Origin: Klebsiella michiganensis
Lineage (GTDB): Bacteria; Pseudomonadota; Gammaproteobacteria; Enterobacterales; Enterobacteriaceae
Length of the DNA: 64,000 nt
Direction of reading: 5' to 3'
Assembly (NCBI RefSeq): GCF_002925905.1
Contig: NZ_PRDB01000013.1
Coordinates: 1 to 64,000, forward strand
The notes beneath the pieces were generated by a model. That model did no database searches and was not told the DNA's origin. It saw only the letters and a program-made list of their open reading frames with translations. The position numbers and the translations under genes are program-made. Shown here piece after piece: positions 9,825 to 19,053 of this stretch (positions within the stretch are counted from its first letter, which is position 1; every line of letters starts with the position of its first letter).

Positions 9825-10841
9825 TTAGTCGGGATAACCCTGCGGATGACGGGACTGCCAGTGCCAGGTGTCCTGCGCCATTTCGTCAAGGTTGCGCGTC
9901 ACGCGCCAGTTCAGCTCGCGATCGGCCTTTTCAGCGTCCGCCCAGTAGGCCGGGAGGTCGCCTTCGCGGCGCGGTGCGAAGTGGTAGTTAATCGGTTTGC
10001 CGCAGGCTTTGCTAAATGCGTTGACCACGTCGAGCACGCTGCTGCCGACGCCTGCGCCAAGGTTGTAGATATGCACGCCGGCTTTATCGGCCAGTTTTTC
10101 CATCGCCGCGACGTGGCCGTCTGCCAGGTCCATCACGTGAATGTAGTCGCGTACGCCGGTGCCATCTTCGGTTGGGTAGTCGTTGCCGAATACCGCCAGC
10201 GATTCACGGCGGCCAACCGCGACCTGCGCGATATACGGCATCAGGTTGTTCGGAATACCCTGCGGATCTTCCCCCATATCGCCCGACGGATGCGCGCCGA
10301 CCGGATTGAAGTAGCGCAGCAGCGCGATGCTCCAGTCCGGCTGCGCTTTTTGCAGGTCGGTCAGGATCTGCTCAACCATCAGCTTGCTTTTACCGTAAGG
10401 GCTCTGAGGCGTACCGGTCGGGAAGCTTTCGACGTAAGGGATTTTGGGCTGGTCGCCGTAGACGGTCGCGGAGGAGCTGAAAATAAAGTTTTTCACGCCC
10501 GCGGCGCGCATGGCGGAAACGAGTTTCAGTGTGCCGGTTACGTTGTTGTCGTAGTACTCGAGCGGCTTAGCGACGGATTCTCCGACGGCTTTCAGGCCGG
10601 CGAAATGGATCACCGCTTCAATGGCGTGATCGTGGAGAATTTCCGTCATCAGCGCTTCGTTACGAATGTCGCCTTCGACAAAGGTGGCGCTTTTCCCGCC
10701 GAGACGTTCAATGATTGGCAATACGCTGCGCTTACTGTTGCAGAGATTGTCGAGAATAATCACTTCGTGTCCCTGCAGTAGCAGTTGAACGCAGGTGTGA
10801 CTTCCAATGTAACCGCTACCACCTGTAACCAGTACTTTCAT
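9825..10841 (-). CDS. galE: UDP-glucose 4-epimerase GalE
   Basis: Interconverts UDP-galactose and UDP-glucose with bound NAD, linking galactose use to envelope sugar synthesis. With the start at 10841 the protein has 338 residues like E. coli GalE and begins with the Rossmann motif VTGGSGYIGSHT. The catalytic Ser/Tyr/Lys triad appears as SSATVYGD and YGKSK. The ATG is preceded by GGAG; the longer frame upstream runs into the promoter. It is the first gene of the operon, and the internal GalR operator lies within its first codons. Confidence 0.97.
   Translation of the reverse strand: MKVLVTGGSGYIGSHTCVQLLLQGHEVIILDNLCNSKRSVLPIIERLGGKSATFVEGDIRNEALMTEILHDHAIEAVIHFAGLKAVGESVAKPLEYYDNNVTGTLKLVSAMRAAGVKNFIFSSSATVYGDQPKIPYVESFPTGTPQSPYGKSKLMVEQILTDLQKAQPDWSIALLRYFNPVGAHPSGDMGEDPQGIPNNLMPYIAQVAVGRRESLAVFGNDYPTEDGTGVRDYIHVMDLADGHVAAMEKLADKAGVHIYNLGAGVGSSVLDVVNAFSKACGKPINYHFAPRREGDLPAYWADAEKADRELNWRVTRNLDEMAQDTWHWQSRHPQGYPD
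10807..10822 (-). promoter_or_regulatory. Internal GalR operator (OI) inside galE
   Basis: On the minus strand the 16 bases GTGGTAGCGGTTACAT equal the internal gal operator of E. coli. With the external operator it can form the GalR/HU repression loop. Confidence 0.9.
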
Positions 10842-10897
10842 GATTCGCTCCAATAGGCTTATCGTGTGAGAAGAAGATAGCATACCAAAGAAGCCAA

Positions 10898-10919
10898 AAG
10901 TGTGACACAGGCCAAATTG
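10898..10919 (-). promoter_or_regulatory. CRP site of the gal promoter
   Basis: A TGTGACA half-site (TGTCACA on the minus strand) sits between the external operator and the TATGCTAT -10 region, as in E. coli gal, where CRP activates P1. Confidence 0.75.
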
Positions 10920-10935
10920 GTGGAATCGTTTACAC
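10920..10935 (-). promoter_or_regulatory. External GalR operator (OE)
   Basis: The minus-strand 16-mer GTGTAAACGATTCCAC is identical to the E. coli external gal operator. It lies upstream of the CRP site in the galE-modF gap. Confidence 0.92.
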
Positions 10936-11051
10936 TAAAATTTTTAAACAGCCCATTTGAGTTTTTTTGTTTTAAAAACAGGATGATGTTATGTCTGGTA
11001 GCTATTATTCTGAAAAAACAGGGATCAGCAGACCCCTGTACAGGCTTAATT

Positions 11052-12521
11052 TTACAGCGGATCCAGCTGGTAAGTGTAACCGTCTCCACTACTCACAAAG
11101 GCCAGTCGGTGGGTGATACAGTCCGGGGCGTCTTCGGCGTGATGAGAGACAAACAGCAGCTGCGTCGCCCCTTCGCCAATCAGCACATCAACGAAGCGGC
11201 GCACCAGCTGGCGGTTGAGCGGGTCCAGCCCCTGCAGCGGTTCGTCAAGGATCAGCAGAGTGGGATGTTTGACCAGGGCGCGGACGATCAGCGCCAGCCG
11301 CTGCTGCCCCCAGGAGAGGCTATGGAACGGCGCATCGGCGGTGCGTTTGTCGATACCCAGAATATCCAGCCAGTTCTGCACCAGCTTATGCTGCTTGTCA
11401 GATACGGCCTGATAGATGCCGATTGAGTCGAAGTAGCCGGAGAGAATCACGTTACGCACGTTGGTGCTGACGCGGTATTCAAGGTGCAGGCTGCTGCTGA
11501 CGTAGCCAATATGCTTTTTGATATCCCAGATGGTTTCACCGCTGCCGCGGCGGCGGCCAAACAGGGTCAGGTCGTTGCTGTATCCCTGAGGATGGTCGCC
11601 GGTAATCAGGCTGAGCAGCGTGGATTTACCGGCGCCGTTGGGGCCGACTATCTGCCAGTGTTCGCCAGGGTTCACCGTCCAGCTCAGGCGGTTAATGATC
11701 GGACGATCGTTGTACGAAACCACGCCGTCGTTCAGCACGATGAGCGGCGCTTCGGCGTCCAGCGCAAGACGCGCTGCCGGTGCGTCCGGCTCCGGCAGCG
11801 TCATGCCGTCAAGCTTTTCGCTGTGCGCGAGCTGGGCAATAAGCGCCTGCTGCAGCAGGGCCTGCTTTTCGCCGGTTTCGCTCAGCACGCAGTCCGCCAG
11901 TACCCCGGCATACTGAACGAACGCCGGGATCTCGTCAAAACGATTGAGGACCAGCACCAGGGTGATACCTTCGCCGTTCAGCGAGGCCAACATCCCGGCG
12001 AGCTGCTGGCGCGAGGCGACATCAAGACCGTCGAACGGCTCATCAAGAATAAGCAGGTCGGGATCGCCCATCAGCGCCTGGCACAGCAGGGTCTTGCGCG
12101 TTTCGCCGGTAGAGAGATATTTAAAACGGCGTTCGAGCAGGTGGCTAATTGCAAACTGTTCAGCAAGGCGGGCGCAGCGGGAGGGGTCTTTAAACTCATC
12201 CTGGATAATTTCCGCCGTCGTGCGGCCGGTGTCTTCTTCTCCCGGGCTGAGCAAATCGGTGTTATTGCGCTGCCACTCATCGCTGACCAGCTTTTGCAGC
12301 TGCTCAAAAGAGAGACGGGTGATGCGCGAGAAGGTGCACTCACGCTGCCCGCTTAGCAGGGTCAGCTCGCCGGAGAGCGCCCGCGCAAGCGCCGACTTCC
12401 CGCTGCCGTTGCTGCCGACGAAAGCCCAGCTCTCGCCAGCCTGCACGCGGAGGTGTTCAATATTTAACGTTTTTGTATCGCTAAGACGAAACGTGCCTTG
12501 CGAAATTTGCAACAATGACAT
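11052..12521 (-). CDS. modF: ModF, tandem ABC ATPase of the molybdate cluster
   Basis: A cytoplasmic protein of two fused ABC ATPase domains (489 residues), with Walker A motifs GSNGSGKSA and GPNGAGKST and signature motifs LSTGE and LSWGQQR. It has no membrane segments. It is co-directional with modE, 67 bp downstream, and is linked to molybdenum metabolism by position; its exact role is unresolved even in E. coli. The ATG at 12521 is chosen because it gives MSLLQISQGTF as in the family; an in-frame GTG at 12533 would add four residues. A short inverted repeat lies just before the start. Confidence 0.94.
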   Translation of the reverse strand: MSLLQISQGTFRLSDTKTLNIEHLRVQAGESWAFVGSNGSGKSALARALSGELTLLSGQRECTFSRITRLSFEQLQKLVSDEWQRNNTDLLSPGEEDTGRTTAEIIQDEFKDPSRCARLAEQFAISHLLERRFKYLSTGETRKTLLCQALMGDPDLLILDEPFDGLDVASRQQLAGMLASLNGEGITLVLVLNRFDEIPAFVQYAGVLADCVLSETGEKQALLQQALIAQLAHSEKLDGMTLPEPDAPAARLALDAEAPLIVLNDGVVSYNDRPIINRLSWTVNPGEHWQIVGPNGAGKSTLLSLITGDHPQGYSNDLTLFGRRRGSGETIWDIKKHIGYVSSSLHLEYRVSTNVRNVILSGYFDSIGIYQAVSDKQHKLVQNWLDILGIDKRTADAPFHSLSWGQQRLALIVRALVKHPTLLILDEPLQGLDPLNRQLVRRFVDVLIGEGATQLLFVSHHAEDAPDCITHRLAFVSSGDGYTYQLDPL

Positions 12522-12588
12522 TGTGTATCCCACTTTTTGCAGCGATTTGCTTCAGGGATACGTCTTCGCGAGCGCAATGTCAATGCCG

Positions 12589-13377
12589 TTAGCACAACGT
12601 GGCAAGAATGATGCGATCGGCATTAAAATATGCTATCACCTCCGCCCCTTCCGCCAGATCGCGCGTCTGTTCCACCGGCAGGGTGGCGCAAAGGCTCTGC
12701 CCATCCGGGAGCGCCATCAGCACTTCACACTGTTCCGGCCCGCGTTCGATGTGGTTGATACGTCCGGTCAGCTGGTTGTCGGCCCGTTCCGCCTGTGCGG
12801 CATCCTGAGTAATGCCAACCCACGGCGCTTTCAGCAGCACCAGTACCTCCTGGCCTTCCTCAAGGCCCAGACGATCGGCGCTTTGGGCGGTAATCGCGAC
12901 CTTAAAGCGGGTTTGGCCGTCGGCCAGCAGAACGTCAACGTGCTGCTGGACCTGCTGATGGTCGCGGCCGGTAATGGTGCCAAACCACTGGTTGCGCGCG
13001 CTGGTCTGCAGAGAGAATCGCGAAATGGCAGCCAGCAGGCTGTCGAGGGGAAGGGCGTCATCATCGCTCAGGACATCGAACGCTTTCTGCTGAATCTGCG
13101 CCAGCAGGTCGTAGAGCTGAATCAGCCGCTGCCCGTAGCGGGTGAGGACCGCGCCGCCGCCGCCTTTGCCGCCGGTCGCCCGGTCAACCAGGGTCTGCTC
13201 GCTGAGCTGATTCATTTCATTAATCGCATCCCAGGCGCTTTTATAGCTAATGCCCGCGTTTTTTGCCCCCTGGCTAATCGAGCCGGTCTGTTCAATCTGT
13301 TTCAGCAGGGCGATACGGCGAGGATCGGCGAACAGGCGCTGCTGTAATTTGAGGGTAAGAAGAATTTCAGCCTGCAT
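12589..13377 (-). CDS. modE: Molybdate-responsive regulator ModE
   Basis: A dimeric DNA-binding protein that binds molybdate, represses modABC and activates moaA. The 262 residues match E. coli ModE: an N-terminal winged helix-turn-helix ([21 protein letters not shown]) and two C-terminal molybdate-binding TOBE domains starting near residue 125. The start at 13377 gives [10 protein letters not shown]; the frame extends 30 unconserved codons upstream. Its own operators are visible at 13784-13807 (modA) and 48094-48120 (moaA). Confidence 0.96.
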   Translation of the reverse strand: MQAEILLTLKLQQRLFADPRRIALLKQIEQTGSISQGAKNAGISYKSAWDAINEMNQLSEQTLVDRATGGKGGGGAVLTRYGQRLIQLYDLLAQIQQKAFDVLSDDDALPLDSLLAAISRFSLQTSARNQWFGTITGRDHQQVQQHVDVLLADGQTRFKVAITAQSADRLGLEEGQEVLVLLKAPWVGITQDAAQAERADNQLTGRINHIERGPEQCEVLMALPDGQSLCATLPVEQTRDLAEGAEVIAYFNADRIILATLC

Positions 13378-13530
13378 AATCATATCCTGATGAAAAAGGG
13401 TATTGTGACCGATAGCGGTCATCTTGCAAGATGCATCTCTCACGGTGGCCAGCGGGGCACCGCACAAATGGGGCGTGTTTTTCCGGCTGAATTGGTTACA
13501 ATAAACTATTCGTACTTTCTGGAGCCAACC

Positions 13531-13680
13531 ATGTTAGAGCTATTGAAAAGTCTGGTTTTTGCCGTAGTCATGGTCCCTGTGGTGATGGCGGTCATTCTGG
13601 GCCTGATTTACGGGCTGGGCGAAGTGTTTAACCTCTTCTCCGGAGCCGGTCATAAAGACAGCAGACCGCAAAATCACTGA
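13531..13680 (+). CDS. acrZ: AcrZ, small accessory subunit of the AcrAB-TolC pump
   Basis: A 49-residue single-span inner-membrane protein beginning [15 protein letters not shown] and ending [10 protein letters not shown], close to E. coli AcrZ (YbhT). It binds AcrB along a membrane groove and helps export some drugs. The start follows CTGGAG by a good distance; the longer frame upstream is not conserved. It lies between modE and modA as in E. coli and is followed by a terminator. Confidence 0.94.
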   Translation: MLELLKSLVFAVVMVPVVMAVILGLIYGLGEVFNLFSGAGHKDSRPQNH

Positions 13681-13689
13681 TTTCCCCCG

Positions 13690-13708
13690 CGCCCGGTTCT
13701 GCCGGGCG
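13690..13708 (+). terminator. Terminator after acrZ
   Basis: A seven-base stem CGCCCGG/CCGGGCG with loop TTCTG, followed by a T-rich stretch (TTCTTATTTCTT). Confidence 0.75.
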
Positions 13709-13783
13709 TTCTTATTTCTTCCCCCTCTCCATTTTTCGAACGCTGATTACCCCTAATTTTCGCTGGGAAAAACCTGGCGCTAT

Positions 13784-13807
13784 CGTTATATTGTCTATTA
13801 CATAACG
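13784..13807 (+). promoter_or_regulatory. ModE operator of modABC
   Basis: An inverted repeat with arms CGTTATAT and ACATAACG matches the ModE consensus and lies just before modA. Molybdate-bound ModE should repress the operon here. Confidence 0.88.
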
Positions 13808-13825
13808 AACCGACGGGAGATTCAG

Positions 13826-14599
13826 ATGACAGGTCAATGGTTACGCTTTTTTGCCGGAGCAACGTTAACGCTCTCCGTTGCGGGCCACGCGCTGGCGGAA
13901 GAGGGCAAAGTGACGGTTTTTGCCGCGGCATCGCTCACCAACGCCATGCAGGATATCGCCAAAGAGTATAAAAAAGAGAAGGGCGTGGAGGTGGTTTCTT
14001 CATTTGCCTCTTCATCGACCCTGGCACGGCAGATTGAAGCGGGGGCGCCGGCGGACCTGTTTATCTCCGCCGATCAAAAATGGATGGATTACGCGGTCGA
14101 GAAAAAGAGCATTGATACCGCCTCGCGCGCGACCCTTCTCGGTAACAGCCTGGTTGTCGTGGCGCCAAAAGCCAGCGCGCAGGACGAGATAGACATCAGT
14201 GATAAAACCGACTGGACCAGCCTGCTGAAAGGCGGCCGCCTGGCCGTAGGTGACCCGGAACACGTGCCTGCTGGCATCTATGCGAAAGAGGCGCTGCAAA
14301 AGCTGGGAGCCTGGGAAACCCTGTCGCCGAAGCTGGCGCCGGCAGAAGACGTGCGCGGCGCGCTGGCCCTGGTTGAACGCAGCGAAGCGCCGCTGGGGAT
14401 CGTTTACGGCTCCGATGCGGTCGCCAGCAAGGGGGTAAAAGTTGTCGGTACCTTCCCGGAAGATTCGCATAAGAAAGTGGAATATCCGCTGGCAATCGTC
14501 GACGGCCATAAAAATGCCACGGTCAGCGCGTTTTATGACTATTTAAAAGGGCCGGAAGCGTCCGCCATCTTTACACGTTACGGATTTACTACCCACTAA
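13826..14599 (+). CDS. modA: Molybdate-binding periplasmic protein ModA
   Basis: Captures molybdate or tungstate in the periplasm and delivers it to ModBC. The 257-residue protein has a signal peptide ending ALAEE near residue 24. It carries the oxyanion-binding stretches AAASLTNAM and SSTLARQI and the conserved VGDPEHVPAGIYA. It is nearly colinear with E. coli ModA. It is first in modABC, with its stop overlapping the modB start. Confidence 0.97.
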   Translation: MTGQWLRFFAGATLTLSVAGHALAEEGKVTVFAAASLTNAMQDIAKEYKKEKGVEVVSSFASSSTLARQIEAGAPADLFISADQKWMDYAVEKKSIDTASRATLLGNSLVVVAPKASAQDEIDISDKTDWTSLLKGGRLAVGDPEHVPAGIYAKEALQKLGAWETLSPKLAPAEDVRGALALVERSEAPLGIVYGSDAVASKGVKVVGTFPEDSHKKVEYPLAIVDGHKNATVSAFYDYLKGPEASAIFTRYGFTTH

Positions 14600-15288
14600 T
14601 GTTCTTAAGCGATCCTGAATGGCAGGCGGTACTGCTGAGCCTGAAAGTCTCCTCCCTGGCGGTGGTACTGAGCTTGCCTTTTGGCATCTTTTTCTCCTGG
14701 CTGCTGGTGCGACGAGATTTTCCCGGTAAAGCGCTGCTCGATAGCATTCTCCACCTGCCGCTGGTATTGCCACCGGTGGTGGTAGGGTATCTCTTGCTGA
14801 TCGCGATGGGGCGACGCGGTTTTATCGGCAGCTGGCTGTATGACTGGTTTGGTCTGAGCTTCGCGTTTAGCTGGCGCGGCGCGGTACTGGCGGCGGCGGT
14901 GATGTCCTTTCCGCTGATGGTGCGGGCCATTCGCCTCGCGCTGGAAGGGGTGGACATCAAGCTCGAGCAGGCGGCGCGTACCCTCGGCGCTGGCCGCTGG
15001 CGGGTGTTTTTCACTATTACGTTACCGTTGACGCTACCCGGCATTATCGTTGGCACCGTGCTGGCTTTCGCCCGCTCGCTGGGCGAATTTGGCGCCACCA
15101 TCACGTTTGTTTCCAATATTCCCGGCGAAACGCGCACCATCCCTTCGGCCATGTATACCCTGATCCAGACCCCCGGGGGAGAAGGCGCGGCCGCGCGTTT
15201 ATGCTTGATTTCGATTGCGCTGGCGCTGGTATCGCTGCTGATTTCCGAATGGCTGGCCCGCCTCAGCCGTCAGCGGATGGGGAAATAA
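14599..15288 (+). CDS. modB: Molybdate ABC permease ModB
   Basis: The inner-membrane channel of the molybdate importer, 229 residues with five to six membrane segments. It has the cytoplasmic EAA-type loop that contacts ModC ([19 protein letters not shown]) and [11 protein letters not shown]. The start overlaps the modA stop by one base (TAATG). Confidence 0.97.
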   Translation: MFLSDPEWQAVLLSLKVSSLAVVLSLPFGIFFSWLLVRRDFPGKALLDSILHLPLVLPPVVVGYLLLIAMGRRGFIGSWLYDWFGLSFAFSWRGAVLAAAVMSFPLMVRAIRLALEGVDIKLEQAARTLGAGRWRVFFTITLPLTLPGIIVGTVLAFARSLGEFGATITFVSNIPGETRTIPSAMYTLIQTPGGEGAAARLCLISIALALVSLLISEWLARLSRQRMGK

Positions 15289-15290
15289 AC

Positions 15291-16349
15291 ATGCTTGAGC
15301 TCGATTTTACCCAGACGCTGGGTACCCACTGTCTGCAAATTCGCGAGACGCTTCCCGCCAGCGGCATTATGGCGGTGTTCGGCGTCTCCGGCGCGGGTAA
15401 AACCTCGCTGATTAACGCCATTAGCGGCCTGACGCGCCCACAGCAGGGGCGCATCGTCCTCAACGGCAGGGTGCTGAACGACGTTGATAAAGGTATCTGC
15501 CTGGCGCCGGAAAAGCGCCGCATTGGCTACGTTTTTCAGGACGCGCGCCTGTTTCCGCACTATAAAGTGCGCGGCAATCTGCAATATGGCATGGCGAAGT
15601 CTATGGCGGCGCAGTTTGACAAGCTAGTGGCGCTGCTCGGCATTGCGCCGCTGCTTGACCGCCTGCCGGGCGGCCTCTCCGGTGGGGAGAAGCAGCGGGT
15701 GGCGATTGGCCGGGCGCTGCTTACCGCGCCGGAGCTGCTGCTGCTGGATGAGCCGCTGGCATCGCTGGATATTCCGCGCAAGCGCGAGCTGTTGCCCTAT
15801 CTGCAGCGTCTGGCGCGCGAAATCAAGATCCCGATGCTGTACGTCAGCCACTCTTTGGATGAAATCCAGCATCTGGCGGATAACGTGCTGGTGCTGGAAG
15901 AGGGGAAAGTGAAAGCCTTTGGCTGTCTGGAAGAGGTGTGGAGCAGCAGCGTGATGCACCCCTGGCTTCCCCAGGAGCAGCAAAGCACGATCCTGAACGT
16001 GACCGTTGCCGCTCAGCATCCGCAGTATGCCATGACCGCGCTGGCGCTGGGGGATCGGCAGATATGGGTTAACCGTCTTGACAGGCCGCAGGGCGAAAGC
16101 GCGCGGATCCGCATTCAGGCCTCGGACGTTTCTCTGGTACTGCAGCCCGCTCAGCAAACCAGTATCCGCAATATTTTACCCGCGCAGGTCATGCAGTGTA
16201 TTGAAAGTCATGGGCAGGTTGAGGTCAGGCTGGAGATAAGCGGCCGTACCCTGTGGGCGCGCATCAGCCCCTGGGCTCGCGATGAGCTGGGGGTGACCCC
16301 GGGCCAGCGGCTGTATGCGCAGATAAAAAGCGTGTCGATAGCCGCCTGA
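15291..16349 (+). CDS. modC: Molybdate ABC ATPase ModC
   Basis: The ATPase that drives molybdate import. It has 352 residues: an ABC domain with Walker [10 protein letters not shown] near residue 31, signature LSGGEKQR and Walker [13 protein letters not shown], then a C-terminal TOBE domain that senses molybdate. The ATG at 15291, two bases after modB, gives the family start MLELDF. It ends exactly where the convergent gene ybhA ends. Confidence 0.97.
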   Translation: MLELDFTQTLGTHCLQIRETLPASGIMAVFGVSGAGKTSLINAISGLTRPQQGRIVLNGRVLNDVDKGICLAPEKRRIGYVFQDARLFPHYKVRGNLQYGMAKSMAAQFDKLVALLGIAPLLDRLPGGLSGGEKQRVAIGRALLTAPELLLLDEPLASLDIPRKRELLPYLQRLAREIKIPMLYVSHSLDEIQHLADNVLVLEEGKVKAFGCLEEVWSSSVMHPWLPQEQQSTILNVTVAAQHPQYAMTALALGDRQIWVNRLDRPQGESARIRIQASDVSLVLQPAQQTSIRNILPAQVMQCIESHGQVEVRLEISGRTLWARISPWARDELGVTPGQRLYAQIKSVSIAA

Positions 16350-17168
16350 TTACAGCAGGTGGCGATAGATGTAGTCGGCGATGCTGGTGGTTTCATTTTC
16401 ACCGATCACCACGTTGGCGCGCGCTTTGACCTCTTCCACCGCGTTGCCCATCGCCACGCCGGTACCGGCGGCTTCCAGCATGCTGAGGTCGTTATAGTTG
16501 TCGCCGAAGGCGATAACATCCTGCATCGACAGGCCCTGCGACGCGACCCACTGCGCCAGGCGTTTACCTTTGCTGTTGCCTTCCCGGGCAATATCCACCT
16601 GATCGTGCCACGACCATTCGCACTCCAGACCCAGCGTCTGGCCAACGTGTTGGGCAAAGCGCTGCAGTTTGGCGGTATCTTCATCGGTCAGGGCGAATTT
16701 CCACACGGCGTTAACTTTGCGGGCCGCCTGCGCCAGAGAATCGACCTGAGTGAATACCGGTCGCTGCTCGACGGGCAGCGACTGCGCCCAGTTGGCGGTG
16801 CGGATAACGTGCCCGGTCGGCTGCTCGTACAGCATGGCGTCATCGACGTACATCAGGCCGTGAATATCATGCTCGTTCAGCATTTCCGTCAGGCTCAGGG
16901 CTTTATCTACCGGCATCGGGTCGGATTCAAGCACCTTTTTTGCATGATAATCATACAAATAAGTGCCATTGCAGCAAATTGCAGGTGTATCCAGCGCCAG
17001 CGCCTGATAAAAAGGATGGATAGCGACGTGATGTCGGCCGGTGACGACGATGATCTGATATCCCGCGTCTTTGGCGCGAGCCAGCGCATCGAGCGAGGCG
17101 GGGAGGATGGTCTTTTTGCCGGTTAAGAGCGTGCCGTCTAAATCGAGGGCAATCACGCGTGAGGTCAT
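16350..17168 (-). CDS. ybhA: HAD-family phosphatase YbhA (pyridoxal phosphate phosphatase)
   Basis: A Cof-type haloacid dehalogenase phosphatase of 272 residues. The nucleophile motif ALDLDGTLLT is at the N-terminus, motif II is in VVTGRHH, and motifs III/IV are the Lys of GNSKGKRL and the acidic pair of AFGDNYNDLSML. The E. coli homologue hydrolyses pyridoxal 5'-phosphate and some sugar phosphates. It is convergent with modC with no gap, and its 5' side faces the pgl promoter. Confidence 0.93.
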   Translation of the reverse strand: MTSRVIALDLDGTLLTGKKTILPASLDALARAKDAGYQIIVVTGRHHVAIHPFYQALALDTPAICCNGTYLYDYHAKKVLESDPMPVDKALSLTEMLNEHDIHGLMYVDDAMLYEQPTGHVIRTANWAQSLPVEQRPVFTQVDSLAQAARKVNAVWKFALTDEDTAKLQRFAQHVGQTLGLECEWSWHDQVDIAREGNSKGKRLAQWVASQGLSMQDVIAFGDNYNDLSMLEAAGTGVAMGNAVEEVKARANVVIGENETTSIADYIYRHLL

Positions 17169-17389
17169 GGGTTGTTTCCGGTTAATGATGAAAAGTTAGC
17201 AGGCTATGATGGTACACCGCTGTGCCATTCCGGCAAACTTTTCAGCATCTACCGCTAAAGAGCCGATACACTTGATCTTTCAGGCTGCCAGGAGGCAACC
17301 TGAAGAGCGTTGTGTATGCATATTGTGTTTTTCAGGGTGTCGTTAGTCTGAAAAATGAAATTTCCACGTGCAGTGAGGAAGGAGTATTC

Positions 17390-18385
17390 ATGAAACAAAC
17401 CGTTTATACCGCCAGCCCGGAAAGCCAGCAGATTCACGTCTGGGATCTGGATCTTGAGGGGAAACTGACCCTGGTGCAGGTTGTTGATGCCCCGGGCCAG
17501 GTGCAGCCGATGGTGGTGAGCCCGAACAAAGAGTTTCTCTACGTCGGCGTGCGTCCGGAGTTTCGCGTACTGGCCTACCGCATTGCGCCCGATAATGGCG
17601 CCCTGACTTTCGCCGGCGAAGCCGCGCTGCCGGGTAGCCCAACGCATATTTCTACCGATCGTCAGGGGCGCTTTGTGTTCAGCGCTTCCTATAACGCGGG
17701 CTGCGTGAGCGTTACGCCGCTGGTGGACGGCCTGCCGCGAGAAGCGGTGGCGGTGGTTGAAGGTCTGGAAGGCTGCCACTCGGCAAATATCTCTCCCGAT
17801 AATCGCACCCTGTGGGTACCGGCGCTGAAGCAGGATCGTATCTGCCTGTTTACCCTGAGCGACGACGGTTTCCTCGCAGAGCAGGAGCCGGCTGAAGTGA
17901 CCACCGTTGAAGGCGCGGGCCCGCGTCACATGGTGTTCCATCCGAATCAGCAATACGGCTACTGCGTCAACGAACTGAACAGCTCCGTTGACGTCTGGGA
18001 GCTGAAAGATCCGTACGGAAAAATCGAATGCGTGCAGACGCTGGACATGATGCCGCCTGATTTTGCCGGCGTGCGCTGGGCGGCGGATATCCATCTGACC
18101 CCGGATGGCCGTCATCTCTACGCCTGCGATCGTACCGCCAGCATTATCACTATCTTCAGCGTCTCGGAAGACGGCAGCGTGCTGTCCATCGAAGGCTATC
18201 AGAATACCGAGACCCAGCCGCGCGGCTTTAACCTCGATCATAGCGGCAAATATCTGATCGCCGCCGGTCAGAAATCGCATCATATCGCGGTGTATGAAAT
18301 CAAAGGCGAGCAGGGGCTGCTCCAGGAAAAAGGGCGCTATGCCGTAGGCCAGGGCCCGATGTGGGTCGTGGTCAACGCTCGCTAA
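17390..18385 (+). CDS. pgl: 6-phosphogluconolactonase Pgl
   Basis: Hydrolyses 6-phosphogluconolactone in the pentose phosphate pathway. The protein has 331 residues and the seven-bladed beta-propeller fold of the Pgl (YbhE) type rather than the DevB type. Blade motifs such as [26 protein letters not shown] and [10 protein letters not shown] match E. coli. The ATG at 17390 follows AGGAAGGAG; the frame runs upstream without conservation. A strong terminator follows. Confidence 0.96.
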   Translation: MKQTVYTASPESQQIHVWDLDLEGKLTLVQVVDAPGQVQPMVVSPNKEFLYVGVRPEFRVLAYRIAPDNGALTFAGEAALPGSPTHISTDRQGRFVFSASYNAGCVSVTPLVDGLPREAVAVVEGLEGCHSANISPDNRTLWVPALKQDRICLFTLSDDGFLAEQEPAEVTTVEGAGPRHMVFHPNQQYGYCVNELNSSVDVWELKDPYGKIECVQTLDMMPPDFAGVRWAADIHLTPDGRHLYACDRTASIITIFSVSEDGSVLSIEGYQNTETQPRGFNLDHSGKYLIAAGQKSHHIAVYEIKGEQGLLQEKGRYAVGQGPMWVVVNAR

Positions 18386-18402
18386 GTTCTCTGTCAGTGA
18401 CG

Positions 18403-18428
18403 AAACCTCGCCGCGGCGAGGTTTTTTT
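18403..18428 (+). terminator. Terminator after pgl
   Basis: A GC-rich stem AACCTCGCC/GGCGAGGTT followed by seven T. Confidence 0.9.
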
Positions 18429-18443
18429 ACGCCTGCGCAGGGG

Positions 18444-18920
18444 CTACTTCACCCGCATACGATACTCAATCATGCCGCTTTTCTCCGCGACCCAGTTATA
18501 CAGACGCTGGCCCCGAAGGTTGGTCTCATGCGTGTGCCAGTACAGGCTGGCTGCGTGACGTTTGCGCGCCTGCAGCTGAACATACTCAATCAGCTGCTTG
18601 CCGATATGCTGACCGCGAACGGCCGGGTCAACGAAGAGGTCCTCCAGATAGCAGTAGTCGCTTTCGGCCCAGGTGGAGCGGTGGAAGAGATAATGTACGA
18701 AACCCACTATCCTGCCTTCCTGTTTTGCCACTGCGCAGAACATCGGCTCGGTGGGATGGAAAAAGCGCTTCCAGGTGAGCTGCGTGATGCTTTCCGGGAT
18801 GTCGACGCGATAAAACGTCTGGTAGCTTTTCCACAGCGGCAGCCACTGGGCAAAGTCGCTTTCAGCCGCGGGGTGGAGGGTTACCTGCGCGAGGTTAACG
18901 TCGGTTTTGTTGCTATTCAT
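18444..18920 (-). CDS. GNAT-family N-acetyltransferase
   Basis: A 158-residue protein with the GNAT fold. It has an N-terminal substrate half, then EDLFVDPAVRGQHIGKQLIEY (residues near 92-112), where the R-G-x-x-I-G-K loop binds acetyl-CoA, and a C-terminal strand with ASLYWHTHETN. The acceptor cannot be told from the sequence. It is divergent from a MocR-type regulator across 133 bp, an arrangement that often marks a regulator and its target. It is not part of the E. coli order here. Confidence 0.85.
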   Translation of the reverse strand: MNSNKTDVNLAQVTLHPAAESDFAQWLPLWKSYQTFYRVDIPESITQLTWKRFFHPTEPMFCAVAKQEGRIVGFVHYLFHRSTWAESDYCYLEDLFVDPAVRGQHIGKQLIEYVQLQARKRHAASLYWHTHETNLRGQRLYNWVAEKSGMIEYRMRVK

Positions 18921-18990
18921 GGCTGTTCCTTATTTTTATCAACCGGGTGATTTGACCTGGCGCTATGGTAGGTGCTGTTCTGGTTCCTAA

Positions 18991-19003
18991 AAAGTGACAC
19001 TTT
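18991..19003. promoter_or_regulatory. Palindrome AAAGTG-A-CACTTT, candidate MocR operator
   Basis: A perfect 13-base palindrome in the divergent gap between the acetyltransferase and the MocR-type gene. A further CACTTTT half-site starts at 19022, 24 bp after the first CACTTT, in direct orientation. MocR/PdxR/GabR proteins commonly bind such spaced direct repeats. The assignment is inferred from position. Confidence 0.5.
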
Positions 19004-19053
19004 CTGTATATTTATAGGATCCACTTTTATGCCGTCGATGCCCGCTGCCGCTC

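Noticed and set aside
17255-18283. 342-codon frame antisense to pgl
   Set aside because: pgl is fully conserved on the other strand; the antisense product has no recognisable domain.
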